Positions 7,570 through 15,507 of a stretch of DNA of 52,711 bases are shown here, piece after piece. The stretch's first letter is position 1; the number at the start of each line of letters is the position of its first letter. The notes beneath the pieces were generated by a model. That model had not been told where the DNA came from. It ran no database searches and worked only from the letters and a program-made list of their open reading frames with translations. Location of the stretch: assembly GCF_015207525.1 (NCBI RefSeq), contig NZ_JADEWR010000024.1, positions 52,572 to 105,282 on the forward strand, written 5' to 3'. A program made the translations under genes and the position numbers. Source of the DNA: Nodosilinea sp. LEGE 06152 (GTDB lineage Bacteria > Cyanobacteriota > Cyanobacteriia > Phormidesmidales > Phormidesmidaceae).

Positions 7570-8853
7570 CTATCCCTTCAGCATAGTCTGTACAAAGGTG
7601 GGTAGGGCAAAAGCCGCTTGGTGCATGCCCACGTTGTAGTACTGCAAACCGTGCTCAGCGGCAAAGGCCTCAGACTTCGCCGCGTCCATGCCCTGAATCG
7701 GGTGGGCTGCGCCCTTGGTGGCGTAGTTAAAGCTCCACATGCCCGTCGGGTAGGTGGGAATAAACGCCAGGTAGCAGAACACATTCTCGTCGCCAAAAAT
7801 GCCTTTGAGGCAGTGGTGAATATCCACAAAGGCGTGCTGGTTGAACCGGGGCGACTCGCTTTGGGCGGCGATCGCACCACCCGGCTTAAGGGTGCGATAC
7901 ACCTGCTCGTAAAAGGCCGTGCTAAACAGCCCCTCCGATGGCCCCACTGGGTCAGAGGAGTCGATCACAATCAGGTCATAGCTAGCGTCGGGGGCGTTGG
8001 CCACAAAGGCAATGCCGTCTTCGATCCGCAGGTCGAGTTTGGGGTCTTCGAGGGCACCGGATAGCGAGGGCAAAAATTTCTTTGAGGCCCGTACCACCGC
8101 CTCGTCAATTTCGACCATGGTGACATGTTCGACCTGGGGGTGGCGCAAAATTTCGCGCACGCTGCCGCCATCGCCGCCGCCAATCACCAGCACGTCCTTG
8201 AACGTCGGGTTCAGCAGCATGGGCACGTGGATGATCATCTCGTGGTAGGCATTTTCATCCTTCTCGCTGCACATCACCATGTTGTCGATGGTGAGCATTT
8301 TGCCATAGGCGAAGGTGTCGAAAATCTCCACGGTTTGGTAGGGCGACTTTTCGCGGAACACGCGATCGCCCTTGTGGCGAATCGATAGGGCAATGTCGTC
8401 GTTTTTGTCGGTAAACCAGACGCTGCGGCTCTGTTTGGGGGTAATCAGCTTATTGGTTACCTCATCGCGCAGTTCCCCCAGGTCAACGTCGATGCGCTCC
8501 AGCAGTTCGAGCTGGCCTCGGTTCATCTCTAGGGCCGAGCCGTAGTCGGCCTTAAAAGCCAGCTTGAGTTTGTCAAAGGAAATCCAGGGGTTGACGGTGT
8601 CGCCGCAGGTAAATAGGTCTACCGCTGCGTAGCGGTACTCGGGCCAGGTGTGAATGGCCAAGTGACTCTCTTGAATCACCACCACCCCAGACACACCAAA
8701 GGGCGAAAAGTGGTGAAATACCGAGCTGATCACCGTAGCTCCGGCATCGGCAGCGGCCCCTACCATGCTGCTCTCAATCAGCGGCACGTCGTTGAGAATG
8801 TCTGACGAGCAGCCAAAGAACTCAACCAAAATATGTCGTCCGAGCGAATTCAT
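7570..8853 (-). CDS. speDE: fused S-adenosylmethionine decarboxylase - spermidine synthase
   Basis: 427 aa. Residues 1-125 or so are a bacterial AdoMet decarboxylase. The self-cleavage site is Glu62-Ser63 in QESHLAIHTWPE, with Ser55, His68 and Cys83 at exactly the numbering of the Thermotoga enzyme. This supports the ATG at 8853, which has AGGAGAG upstream, over a start ten codons earlier. The rest is an aminopropyltransferase with the GGGDGGSVREIL SAM-binding loop and the DLIVIDSSDPVGPSEGL acidic motif. One chain would thus make decarboxylated AdoMet and use it to convert putrescine to spermidine. Such fusions are known from several bacteria but are not the usual form. It follows the logic of speB downstream. 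Confidence 0.93.
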   Translation of the reverse strand: MNSLGRHILVEFFGCSSDILNDVPLIESSMVGAAADAGATVISSVFHHFSPFGVSGVVVIQESHLAIHTWPEYRYAAVDLFTCGDTVNPWISFDKLKLAFKADYGSALEMNRGQLELLERIDVDLGELRDEVTNKLITPKQSRSVWFTDKNDDIALSIRHKGDRVFREKSPYQTVEIFDTFAYGKMLTIDNMVMCSEKDENAYHEMIIHVPMLLNPTFKDVLVIGGGDGGSVREILRHPQVEHVTMVEIDEAVVRASKKFLPSLSGALEDPKLDLRIEDGIAFVANAPDASYDLIVIDSSDPVGPSEGLFSTAFYEQVYRTLKPGGAIAAQSESPRFNQHAFVDIHHCLKGIFGDENVFCYLAFIPTYPTGMWSFNYATKGAAHPIQGMDAAKSEAFAAEHGLQYYNVGMHQAAFALPTFVQTMLKG

Positions 8854-9091
8854 GCGCCCTTTCTCTCCTACAAGTTGGCCCAAATCAAAGATCGATCACT
8901 GTATCACTGTTTTAGAGTCTATTGGCCCAGACCGTTTCGACCAGTGACCTTAGGTATCTTGTAATGGTTTAGACGCTCAGTGTCCGGTTTGGATGTAGGG
9001 CAGATCACACTTGCGATGGCCAAAGGGGTGCTTGACCATGGGGTGTTTGACTAAAGGGCGGCGCGACTGGCTCTGACTACTACGCTATTCC

Positions 9092-9643
9092 CTAGGCCGC
9101 CTGCTGCAACTTATCCAACTCGGCTAGCACCTCGCGGCTGTGGATCACCGGCTGCACTCCTAAAAAGCGCGCCTGCATTGTGCCATCGGGGCCAATGATA
9201 TAGGTATGGCGCAGCGACACGGCCCCCAGCCACGACCCGTAGGCCTTACTTACCGTTCCCTTTGGGTCGGACAGCAGCGGAAACTCTAGCCCCTCCGCAT
9301 CGCAGAACTCGGCGTGGGACTCGACGCTGTCGGCGCTGATGCCAATAATCTGTGCATTGCGGGCCTGGTACTCGGCTATATCGCGCTCAAACCGCTGGGC
9401 CTCAATGGTGCAGCCTGAGGTAAAGTCGCGAGGGTAAAAGTACAGCACCACCCACTGGTCGCGAAAGTCGGCCAGCGAAACTTCCCCATCGCCAGCGTTG
9501 GTGGGCAAGGTGAAGTCGGGGGCCGGGTCGCCCAGCGGAATTTGTGCACCACCCATCGCTAGCGCTTGCAGAGGCGAGACTACCCAGCTCAGACAAACCA
9601 GACAAATTCCCAGAACGGCTTGCAGCAGACGACGGCGATTCAT
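9092..9643 (-). CDS. peroxiredoxin, BCP/PrxQ family, with signal peptide
   Basis: 183 aa from the ATG at 9643 (AGGAAG upstream); the 14 extra codons to 9685 are not needed. A basic n-region MNRRRLL plus a long hydrophobic stretch ending QALA marks a signal peptide, so it should act in the periplasm or thylakoid lumen. The thioredoxin fold carries the peroxidatic Cys in PRDFTSGC. The position five residues later, where PrxQ proteins have the resolving Cys, is Gln (CTIEAQ). The only other Cys of the mature protein is in AEFCDAEG. It reduces H2O2 and organic peroxides, probably with a different resolving partner. Confidence 0.88.
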   Translation of the reverse strand: MNRRRLLQAVLGICLVCLSWVVSPLQALAMGGAQIPLGDPAPDFTLPTNAGDGEVSLADFRDQWVVLYFYPRDFTSGCTIEAQRFERDIAEYQARNAQIIGISADSVESHAEFCDAEGLEFPLLSDPKGTVSKAYGSWLGAVSLRHTYIIGPDGTMQARFLGVQPVIHSREVLAELDKLQQAA

Positions 9644-9730
9644 AGAGTTTCTTCCTAAGGGATGATTCTGAAAGCTCTTTACCAAAGTTTACAATAGCGC
9701 TGTAACCTGCCCTCATTCCGGAGTCGCTCC

Positions 9731-10696
9731 ATGTCCCCCACTGCCAACCTGCAAACCGTGACCCTAGGCCCTAACGGCCTCGTTGTACCGGCGCTGGGGA
9801 TAGGCACCTGGGCCTGGGGCGATTCGCTGTTTTGGGATTATGGCAAAACTTATAGCGACGATGAGATACAGGCCGCCTTTAACGCCTTTCTCGACGCCGG
9901 GCTGACACTCTTTGACACCGCCGAGATCTACGGCTTTGGCAAATCTGAGCGTCTAATTGGTCGCTTTATGCAGCAGCGCCCCCAGCAAGCTGTCGTGGCT
10001 ACCAAGTACTTTCCCTTTCCCTGGAGGTTTTCCAGGCAATCTGTGGTTGACACCCTAACCGCCAGCCTCGATCGCCTTCAGGTGGCCTCCGTGGCCCTGT
10101 ACCAGGTGCACTTTCCGCTCGATTTTTTGCTCAGCCAAAAAGACCTCATGCAGGCGCTAGCTGCCGAGGTTAGGCGAGGCCGCATTGGCGCGGTAGGGGT
10201 CAGCAACTACTCGGCGCAGCAAATGCGCGATGCCCATCGCTACCTGGCCGAAGAAGGCATTCCCCTGGCCTCCAACCAGGTGCACTATTCGCTGATTAAC
10301 CGCAAGGCGGAAACTAGCGGCGTTATCGCTGCCGCGCGGGATTTGGGTGTCACAATTTTGGCCTACAGTCCCCTGTCCCAGGGGTTGTTGACGGGTAAAT
10401 ACACTCCCGAGACTGACCTCAAACCTACCGGGGCGCGCTGGCTTGACCCACGCTTTAGCCAGAGTGGTCTCACCAAGCTGATGCCTGTGATTGGGGCGTT
10501 GAAGGAGATTGGGGAGAAGCGCGATCGCACCCCTGCCCAGGTAGCCCTCAACTGGCTGGTGTGCCAGGGCAACGTGCTGCCGATTCCCGGCGCTAAAAAC
10601 GCTCGCCAGGCCGCCCAAAACGCTGGGGCCCTCGGCTGGGAACTCACCCCGGATGAAAAAGCCCAGCTCACCCAAATTACCGAGAGCTATTGCTAG
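9731..10696 (+). CDS. aldo/keto reductase
   Basis: 321 aa NAD(P)H-dependent TIM-barrel oxidoreductase. The catalytic tetrad is Asp62 and Tyr67 (FDTAEIYG), Lys92 (VVATKYF) and His127 (YQVHFP). The C-terminal cofactor-binding signature IPGAKNARQAAQN is intact. Substrate is unknown; the sequence is of the YajO/PLR-like cyanobacterial type. It is divergent from the peroxiredoxin (87 bp apart). The strong stem-loop at 10732-10778 follows it. Confidence 0.88.
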   Translation: MSPTANLQTVTLGPNGLVVPALGIGTWAWGDSLFWDYGKTYSDDEIQAAFNAFLDAGLTLFDTAEIYGFGKSERLIGRFMQQRPQQAVVATKYFPFPWRFSRQSVVDTLTASLDRLQVASVALYQVHFPLDFLLSQKDLMQALAAEVRRGRIGAVGVSNYSAQQMRDAHRYLAEEGIPLASNQVHYSLINRKAETSGVIAAARDLGVTILAYSPLSQGLLTGKYTPETDLKPTGARWLDPRFSQSGLTKLMPVIGALKEIGEKRDRTPAQVALNWLVCQGNVLPIPGAKNARQAAQNAGALGWELTPDEKAQLTQITESYC

Positions 10697-10731
10697 ATAG
10701 ACCCGGTCAAAAAGAATCTATCTTTAGATAA

Positions 10732-10778
10732 GTTGTCTCAGCAACAATTTAGAGCAATGGAATTGTTGCTGAGACGAC
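10732..10778 (+). terminator. 18-bp stem-loop after the aldo/keto reductase gene
   Basis: GTTGTCTCAGCAACAATT pairs with the 18 bases at 10761-10778, with one G-U pair and an 11-nt loop. No T-run follows, so it may end transcription inefficiently or protect the 3' end. Confidence 0.5.
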
Positions 10779-10914
10779 AAAACCAGGAGATGTTTAAGGT
10801 GTTTCGTATCGTCCTAAAAGGCCTCACGTAAAAGTACCTAAGCCAGTGGATAGAGCCAAAAGATAGAGTTACTTATTTGGGCCAAAACATCTAGTCAAAA
10901 GTGCCAAAACTTTC

Positions 10915-10944
10915 TTGACATCTCCAGTTAGTTGCGTCTAGACT
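10915..10944 (+). promoter_or_regulatory. sigma70-type promoter of leader a
   Basis: TTGACA at 10915-10920 and TAGACT at 10939-10944 with an 18-bp spacer, placed about 17 bp before the conserved leader begins. Leader b has the same layout, which supports the call. Confidence 0.65.
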
Positions 10945-10960
10945 CTATCAATCGAACAAG

Positions 10961-11116
10961 TCAGCCTAGTCTATCGGTACCTAGTACCCATAGAGCGGGG
11001 GAACCAGTAAAGGGGCTAATCTCCGAGTTCTAAATACCCAAATGAGGGTAATCGGAGAAGGACATCTCTCAGTCCTAGCCCGTCAGCTAACCTCGTCGGC
11101 ATTGAGGGGAGATTGA
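10961..11116 (+). ncRNA. cyclic di-AMP (ydaO/yuaA) riboswitch aptamer, leader a
   Basis: Matches the ydaO/yuaA consensus in order: AGCGGGGGAACC near 10993, GGGGCTAAT near 11012, TCTCTCAGTCCTAGCCCGTC near 11066, CAGCTAACCTCG near 11083 and GAGGGGAGA near 11104, closed by a short TCAG/TTGA P1. The core of about 32 nt is identical to the two other leaders in the window. Known members bind c-di-AMP and usually turn expression off when it is high. It controls the ABC transporter operon starting at 11216. Confidence 0.9.
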
Positions 11117-11157
11117 ATCGTCAGCATTTTTACAATGTTTGGCTGTTTCAGTGCCCT

Positions 11158-11180
11158 AAGTCGTGTTACCACCACGGCTT
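11158..11180 (+). promoter_or_regulatory. conserved hairpin in expression platform of leader a
   Basis: AAGTCGTG pairs with CACGGCTT (8 bp, one G-U). The same stem occurs in leader b with a shorter loop (TAAT instead of TTACCAC), so the stem is kept while the loop varies. It is not followed by a T-tract, which argues against an intrinsic terminator. Confidence 0.6.
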
Positions 11181-11199
11181 GTTCGCTGTCCATGACCAG

Positions 11200-11210
11200 C
11201 CTCTAGGAGG
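11200..11210 (+). promoter_or_regulatory. Shine-Dalgarno mini-hairpin of leader a
   Basis: CCTC-TAG-GAGG folds the strong AGGAGG ribosome-binding site into a 4-bp stem, 5 nt before the ATG at 11216. This suggests translational control; it is an inference from folding by eye. Confidence 0.5.
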
Positions 11211-11215
11211 ATCTC

Positions 11216-12064
11216 ATGCAGCCCAGGTCCCAGACCCGTGCCGCGTCCCGTTTGGGGCGGCCCAATTCTGCTACGAAAAAGTTCCGCTTTCCTTGGGAAA
11301 AGATTGTATTACCGGCGATCGCCTTCGCCGCTGTCTTGCTGCTCTGGTGGGTGATTGCCACCTTCTTTACTACCCTAATGCCCACCCCCTGGCAGGCATT
11401 TCAGGACAACCTCGACTACATTCTCAACCCATTTTTCCGGCGAGGACCGGGTAACTTAGGCATTGGCTGGCTACTTTTAGCCAGTCTGCGCCGGGTGCTG
11501 CTGGGTTTTTTGTTGGGCACCTTGGTAGCTATTCCGATTGGCTTTTGGATTGGTCTTTCGCCCAGGGCCATGACGGCGATCAACCCCCTAGTGCAGCTAT
11601 TTCGTCCGGTGTCTCCGGTAGCCTGGTTGCCTATTGCCCTGGCGATATTCAACCTGGCTAACCCGTCGGCTATTTTTGTGATTTTTATCACCTCGTTGTG
11701 GCCTACGGTTATCAATACCGCCCTAGGGGTTTCTAGCGTACCCAAAGACTATTTAGACGTAGCCCAGGTGCTAGAGATGCCCCGTTGGCGACAGATGTAC
11801 AAAATTATTTGGCCCGCCAGTTTGCCCTACATTTTTACCGGGCTACGGCTGAGTTTAGGTATTGCCTGGCTGGTGATTGTTGCCGTCGAAATGCTTACGG
11901 GCGGCATTGGCATCGGCTTCTTTATCTGGGACGAATGGAACCGCCTCAGCCTTAGCTCGGTGTTTTTGGCGGTGATTGTAATTGGCCTGACCGGCCTGGT
12001 ACTCGACTACGCCATTACCCTACTTCAGCGCTGGGCCACCCACCGCCCCGTCAAAGCCCTCTAA
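11216..12064 (+). CDS. ABC transporter permease, nitrate/bicarbonate/taurine type
   Basis: 282 aa with a basic N-terminus and about six transmembrane helices. The EAA coupling loop is seen as DYLDVAQVLEMPRWRQMYKIIWPASLPYIF. This places it in the NrtB/CmpB/SsuC family. It is translated from a strong AGGAGG within riboswitch leader a. The order permease - binding protein - ATPase differs from nrtABCD or cmpABCD, and no NrtC-type fusion ATPase is present. The substrate is therefore open: nitrate, bicarbonate, or an ion or osmolyte consistent with c-di-AMP control. Confidence 0.85.
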   Translation: MQPRSQTRAASRLGRPNSATKKFRFPWEKIVLPAIAFAAVLLLWWVIATFFTTLMPTPWQAFQDNLDYILNPFFRRGPGNLGIGWLLLASLRRVLLGFLLGTLVAIPIGFWIGLSPRAMTAINPLVQLFRPVSPVAWLPIALAIFNLANPSAIFVIFITSLWPTVINTALGVSSVPKDYLDVAQVLEMPRWRQMYKIIWPASLPYIFTGLRLSLGIAWLVIVAVEMLTGGIGIGFFIWDEWNRLSLSSVFLAVIVIGLTGLVLDYAITLLQRWATHRPVKAL

Positions 12065-12090
12065 TGCTGGCTAACTGACAAAATCAATCC

Positions 12091-12238
12091 CGTAGGGTGG
12101 GCACTGCCCACCACCCCCTCTGGACACTTACAAGCCCTCCTGCGCTGGCTCTTTCGAGCTAGCAGGTTTTGCCAAATAGCCCCACCAAGGGATTTTTTGA
12201 AAACCCTATGCTTGGTGGTGGGCAGTGCCCACCCTACG
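12091..12238. mobile_element. 148-bp MITE/BIME-like element (repeat copies 2 and 3 inverted)
   Basis: Bounded by 25-bp perfect inverted repeats (12091-12115 and 12214-12238), each containing the 21-bp GTAGGGTGGGCA palindrome. An internal 7-bp inverted pair CACCAAG/CTTGGTG lies near the right end. There is no coding capacity. It sits between the permease and binding-protein genes inside the operon. Confidence 0.75.
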
Positions 12239-12291
12239 TGTCTGGTCTTTCTAAAACTTCCTGACAACCCCACGACTAAAGGATTAGAGCC

Positions 12292-13701
12292 ATGACCACG
12301 ATCAATCGGCGATCGCTCCTGCAAGGGGCGGTCGGGTTTACAGCGGGGCTAGCGGCCTCGGCCTGCGGAGCCACACTGCGCCAGGGCGGTGCCACTCCCA
12401 GCGGCGGTGCAGCGGCCCAGGCGGCCAATATTGAGCAGGTCGTTGACCCCGCCAGCCTAGAGCGCTCCAGCATTCGGGTGGGCTACGTGCCGGTGAACGA
12501 CTGTGCCCCCTTTGCCGTGGCCCAGGCCAAAGGTTTTTTCTACAAATACGGGCTAAATGTCACCCTCAACCGCGAGGCCAGCTGGGGCACCTCCCGCGAC
12601 GGCGTAATTTTTGGCCGCCTGGATGCCTCGCCAGTGGTGTCGGGGGCCGTGACCAACGCCCGCATTGGCGCAGAGGGTGCCCGCAGTGCCCCGATGTGTG
12701 CAGCGATGACTATTCACCGCCACGGCAACGCCATGACCATGAACTCCGCCATGTGGGAGGCTGGTCTGCGCCCCTGGCGCGAGTACAACGGTGACCTGGA
12801 GGCCTTTGGCCGCGACTTTCGCGGCTACTTCAATGGGCTATCTCCCGATCGCCGGGTATGGGCCGTGGTGCTGAGTTCGGCCATTTATGAATACTTCATT
12901 CGCTACCTGGCGGCGGCGGCGGGGGTAGACCCCCTAGAGGAGTTTCGCGTTATTATCATTCCGCCGCCGCAGATGGTGACTAACGTGCGGATTGGGGCCA
13001 TGCAAGCCTACATGGTAGCCGAACCCTGGAACACCCGCGCCATCACCGGCAACGAGGGCGTGGGCTTTACCTTTGCCCACGGCAAGGAAGTGTGGCGCGG
13101 TCACCCCGATCGGGTGCTGGCGGTGATGGAAAACTTCATCAACGAAAACCCCAACACCTACCGATCGCTCGTCAAGGCCATGATCGAGGCCTGCCAGTAC
13201 TGCGACGACCCCGCCAATCGGGCAGAAGTGGCGGAAATTATTTCGGCGCGATCGTTTACCGGGGCACCGCCCAAGTTTACCGAACCAGCTCTGGTGGGCA
13301 ACTACAACTACGGCGGCTTTGACGGCCAAGATCGCACGGTGCAAATGCCCGACAGCACCATTTTCTTTGATCTGCCCGACGACCTGCCCCAGCCCGCTGG
13401 CGACCACTCCACCTTTTTGTGGCAGTCGCAGTCGATCTGGCTGATGACCCAGGCCACCCGCTGGGGACAAATTGCCGATTTTCCAGCGGATGCCGAGGCT
13501 AAGGCCCGCCAAGCCTGGCGCACCGACCTCTACCGCGAAATTGCCGCTGAGATGGGCATTGCCTGCCCGGCCGACGACTACAAACTGGAGCCAGGGGAGG
13601 TGTTTATTGACGGCGTGGCCTACGACCCCAGCGACCCGGTGGGCTATTTAAACGGGTTTGAGATTCGAGCGAAGCGCCCCCAAAAGATCTTTTTGTCGTG
13701 A
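12292..13701 (+). CDS. NrtA/CmpA-family substrate-binding lipoprotein (Tat signal)
   Basis: 469 aa. The N-terminus has a twin-arginine motif NRRSLLQG, a hydrophobic stretch and a lipobox LAASAC, so it is exported folded and anchored outside the inner membrane. The mature part follows the nitrate/bicarbonate-binding protein pattern (RVGYVPVNDCAPFAVAQAKGFF start, AEPWN, WLMTQATRWGQI). The nitrate- or bicarbonate-contacting residues cannot be judged without an alignment. It partners the permease at 11216 and ATPase at 13751. A 148-bp repeat element separates it from the permease. Confidence 0.87.
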   Translation: MTTINRRSLLQGAVGFTAGLAASACGATLRQGGATPSGGAAAQAANIEQVVDPASLERSSIRVGYVPVNDCAPFAVAQAKGFFYKYGLNVTLNREASWGTSRDGVIFGRLDASPVVSGAVTNARIGAEGARSAPMCAAMTIHRHGNAMTMNSAMWEAGLRPWREYNGDLEAFGRDFRGYFNGLSPDRRVWAVVLSSAIYEYFIRYLAAAAGVDPLEEFRVIIIPPPQMVTNVRIGAMQAYMVAEPWNTRAITGNEGVGFTFAHGKEVWRGHPDRVLAVMENFINENPNTYRSLVKAMIEACQYCDDPANRAEVAEIISARSFTGAPPKFTEPALVGNYNYGGFDGQDRTVQMPDSTIFFDLPDDLPQPAGDHSTFLWQSQSIWLMTQATRWGQIADFPADAEAKARQAWRTDLYREIAAEMGIACPADDYKLEPGEVFIDGVAYDPSDPVGYLNGFEIRAKRPQKIFLS

Positions 13702-13750
13702 AAAGTTAAATCCTCGCCTTCTAGTTAGCTGCATTTCTCAGGAGAACATC

Positions 13751-14593
13751 ATGGTTAAAGCTAATCACTACCCTCAGCCCGCTGACCAACGCCAGGTGGA
13801 GTTTGAAACCGATTTTTTGGTCATTCAAGACTTAGTAAAAGCCTATCCCAGCGGCAGTGGCGATCAAACCGTTGTGCTCGATGGAATCAACCTCAGCGTG
13901 GGGGCCAACGAGTTTATTGCCATCATTGGCCACTCGGGCTGCGGCAAATCGACGCTGCTAAAGATCGTGGGCGGCCTTGAGCAGGCCACCTCAGGAGCGG
14001 TGTTTTTAGAAGGCAGCCCGATCAAAAAGCCGGGGGCCGATCGCATGATGGTGTTTCAGCAGTACTCGCTGCTGCCCTGGCTGACAGTGCGCGAAAACGT
14101 GCGCCTGGCGGTGGATGAGGTGTGCGATCGCATGTCCCCCCGCGATCGCAACGACCTGGTCGAAGAACACCTGGCCATGGTCAACCTCACCGCCGCCGCC
14201 GCCAAGTACCCCGACGAACTCTCAGGCGGCATGAAGCAGCGGGTCGGTATCGCCCGCGCCCTGGCTATTCGCCCCAAAATGCTGCTGATGGATGAACCCT
14301 TTGGTGCCCTCGACGCCCTCACCCGCAGCCGCCTACAGCGCCAGGTGCTCGACATCTGGGAGCGCAACCCCCAGGCGGTGATGATGATTACCCACGACGT
14401 CGATGAAGCCATCTATATGGCCGATCGCATTGTAATGATGACCAACGGCCCCAACGCCAATATTGGTGAAATCTTGACGGTGCCCTTTGATCACCCCCGC
14501 GATCGCGCCGCTCTGCGCGAGTCATCGGCCTACTATGATCTGCGGAACCACGCTCTGGGCTTTTTAGATAGCTATTTTGAGCAAATGAGCTAG
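13751..14593 (+). CDS. ABC transporter ATPase, NrtD/CmpD type
   Basis: 280 aa from the ATG at 13751 with AGGAG upstream; the frame is open to 13658, but that part overlaps the previous gene. Walker A is GHSGCGKSTLLK, the signature is LSGGMKQRVGIARAL, Walker B is MLLMDEPFGALD and the H-loop is MITHDVDEA. It powers the transporter encoded by the two genes before it. It ends the operon; the strong terminator at 14780 follows after 187 bp. Confidence 0.9.
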   Translation: MVKANHYPQPADQRQVEFETDFLVIQDLVKAYPSGSGDQTVVLDGINLSVGANEFIAIIGHSGCGKSTLLKIVGGLEQATSGAVFLEGSPIKKPGADRMMVFQQYSLLPWLTVRENVRLAVDEVCDRMSPRDRNDLVEEHLAMVNLTAAAAKYPDELSGGMKQRVGIARALAIRPKMLLMDEPFGALDALTRSRLQRQVLDIWERNPQAVMMITHDVDEAIYMADRIVMMTNGPNANIGEILTVPFDHPRDRAALRESSAYYDLRNHALGFLDSYFEQMS

Positions 14594-15185
14594 ACCATGG
14601 GTGTAGGCGGGCCCAGAGTGCCATTACTGATTTGAAAAGGCCAACTTTGCTTAAGCTCCAAACTCGTTATTGGTCGCTAAAGCCCCCATTTTGGCCCCTT
14701 AAAACGCCTACCCTCTCTATGACTGAGGTATAGGAGCCGATCCAGGCGAGATAAAACAGCACCTCAAAGAATTCCGCTACCCCTTGAAGATGCCTGGGCA
14801 TCTTCAAGGGGTTTTTGTTGTCTCAGGCACTATTACCGCCTTGTCTGGCGCAGCGGGTTGGGCTACCACACAAGCAGCCTTTAACTCGCTACCGCCCGAT
14901 TTAATAACCTATGGGGATCATAGGTTTCTTTACCTTCAGCAACGTTAAACCGCCTCCTATGCGTTCAGACAGGGCACAACACAGCACAGAGCGAGTGTCT
15001 CAAATCCTTCCTTCGGATGATGCTTACCGTCACAAAGAGCTTTTTAATTGTTATTAGGATCATTTAGGTTGATGACAAAAAACAGGGCCGCATATTTCCT
15101 TTTCTCAACAAATTTAGAATCACTTAAAGATCTTCATCCCAATCTTTTTGGTCTAAACAAATGGTTATATAACGTAATCTTCAGC
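14594..15185. other. long intergenic region between the ABC operon and leader b
   Basis: No plausible gene on either strand. It contains the intrinsic terminator at 14780-14816. After about 14880 it becomes AT-rich spacer leading to the promoter of leader b. I see no repeat or RNA gene in the remainder. Confidence 0.6.
14780..14816 (+). terminator. intrinsic terminator of the ABC transporter operon
   Basis: A perfect 14-bp stem (CCCCTTGAAGATGC and its complement) with a CTGG loop is followed by TTTTT. Canonical Rho-independent form. Confidence 0.93.
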
Positions 15186-15215
15186 TTGACACTTTTTGTT
15201 TTTCGAGTTTAAAAT
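15186..15215 (+). promoter_or_regulatory. sigma70-type promoter of leader b
   Basis: TTGACA at 15186-15191 and TAAAAT at 15210-15215 with an 18-bp spacer, the same geometry as leader a. The transcribed leader then shares ATCGAACAAGTCAGCCTA with leader a. Confidence 0.7.
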
Positions 15216-15233
15216 TTAAAGGAATCGAACAAG

Positions 15234-15415
15234 TCAGCCTAATCTAACTGTGCAGCCTCCAACCATATATCTATGTTGTGTAGGCTGCTAGAGCGGGGGA
15301 ACCAGATAAAGGGGCGTATTTCCGAGTTCTAAATGCCCAATTGAGGGTATTCGGAAAAGGACATCTCTCAGTCCTAGCCCGTCAGCTAACCTCGTCGGCA
15401 TTGAGAGGAGACTGA
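15234..15415 (+). ncRNA. cyclic di-AMP (ydaO/yuaA) riboswitch aptamer, leader b
   Basis: Same ordered elements as leader a: AGCGGGGGAACC, GGGGCGTAT, TCTCTCAGTCCTAGCCCGTC, CAGCTAACCTCG and GAGAGGAGA. It is closed by P1 TCAG/CTGA. An extra GC hairpin GCAGCCT/AGGCTGC-like arm lies near 15250-15290. It precedes a universal stress protein gene. Confidence 0.9.
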
Positions 15416-15452
15416 ATCGTCAGCTTTGAACTGTTGACTACTTCAGTGTCCT

Positions 15453-15472
15453 AAGTCGTGTAATCACGGCTT
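15453..15472 (+). promoter_or_regulatory. conserved hairpin in expression platform of leader b
   Basis: AAGTCGTG-TAAT-CACGGCTT, an 8-bp stem identical in sequence to that of leader a. Confidence 0.6.
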
Positions 15473-15489
15473 GTTCGCTGTCCATGACT

Positions 15490-15506
15490 AGACTCTAGGA
15501 GGGTCT
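15490..15506 (+). promoter_or_regulatory. Shine-Dalgarno hairpin of leader b
   Basis: AGACTCT-AGG-AGGGTCT folds into 7 bp (two G-U) and buries the AGGAGGG ribosome-binding site directly before the ATG at 15508. It is stronger than the equivalent in leader a. Confidence 0.55.
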
Positions 15507-15507
15507 C

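Noticed and set aside
11216..14593. Calling the transporter nrtBAD or cmpBAD
   Set aside because: The family is right, but gene order, lack of an NrtC fusion and c-di-AMP control do not let the substrate be fixed.
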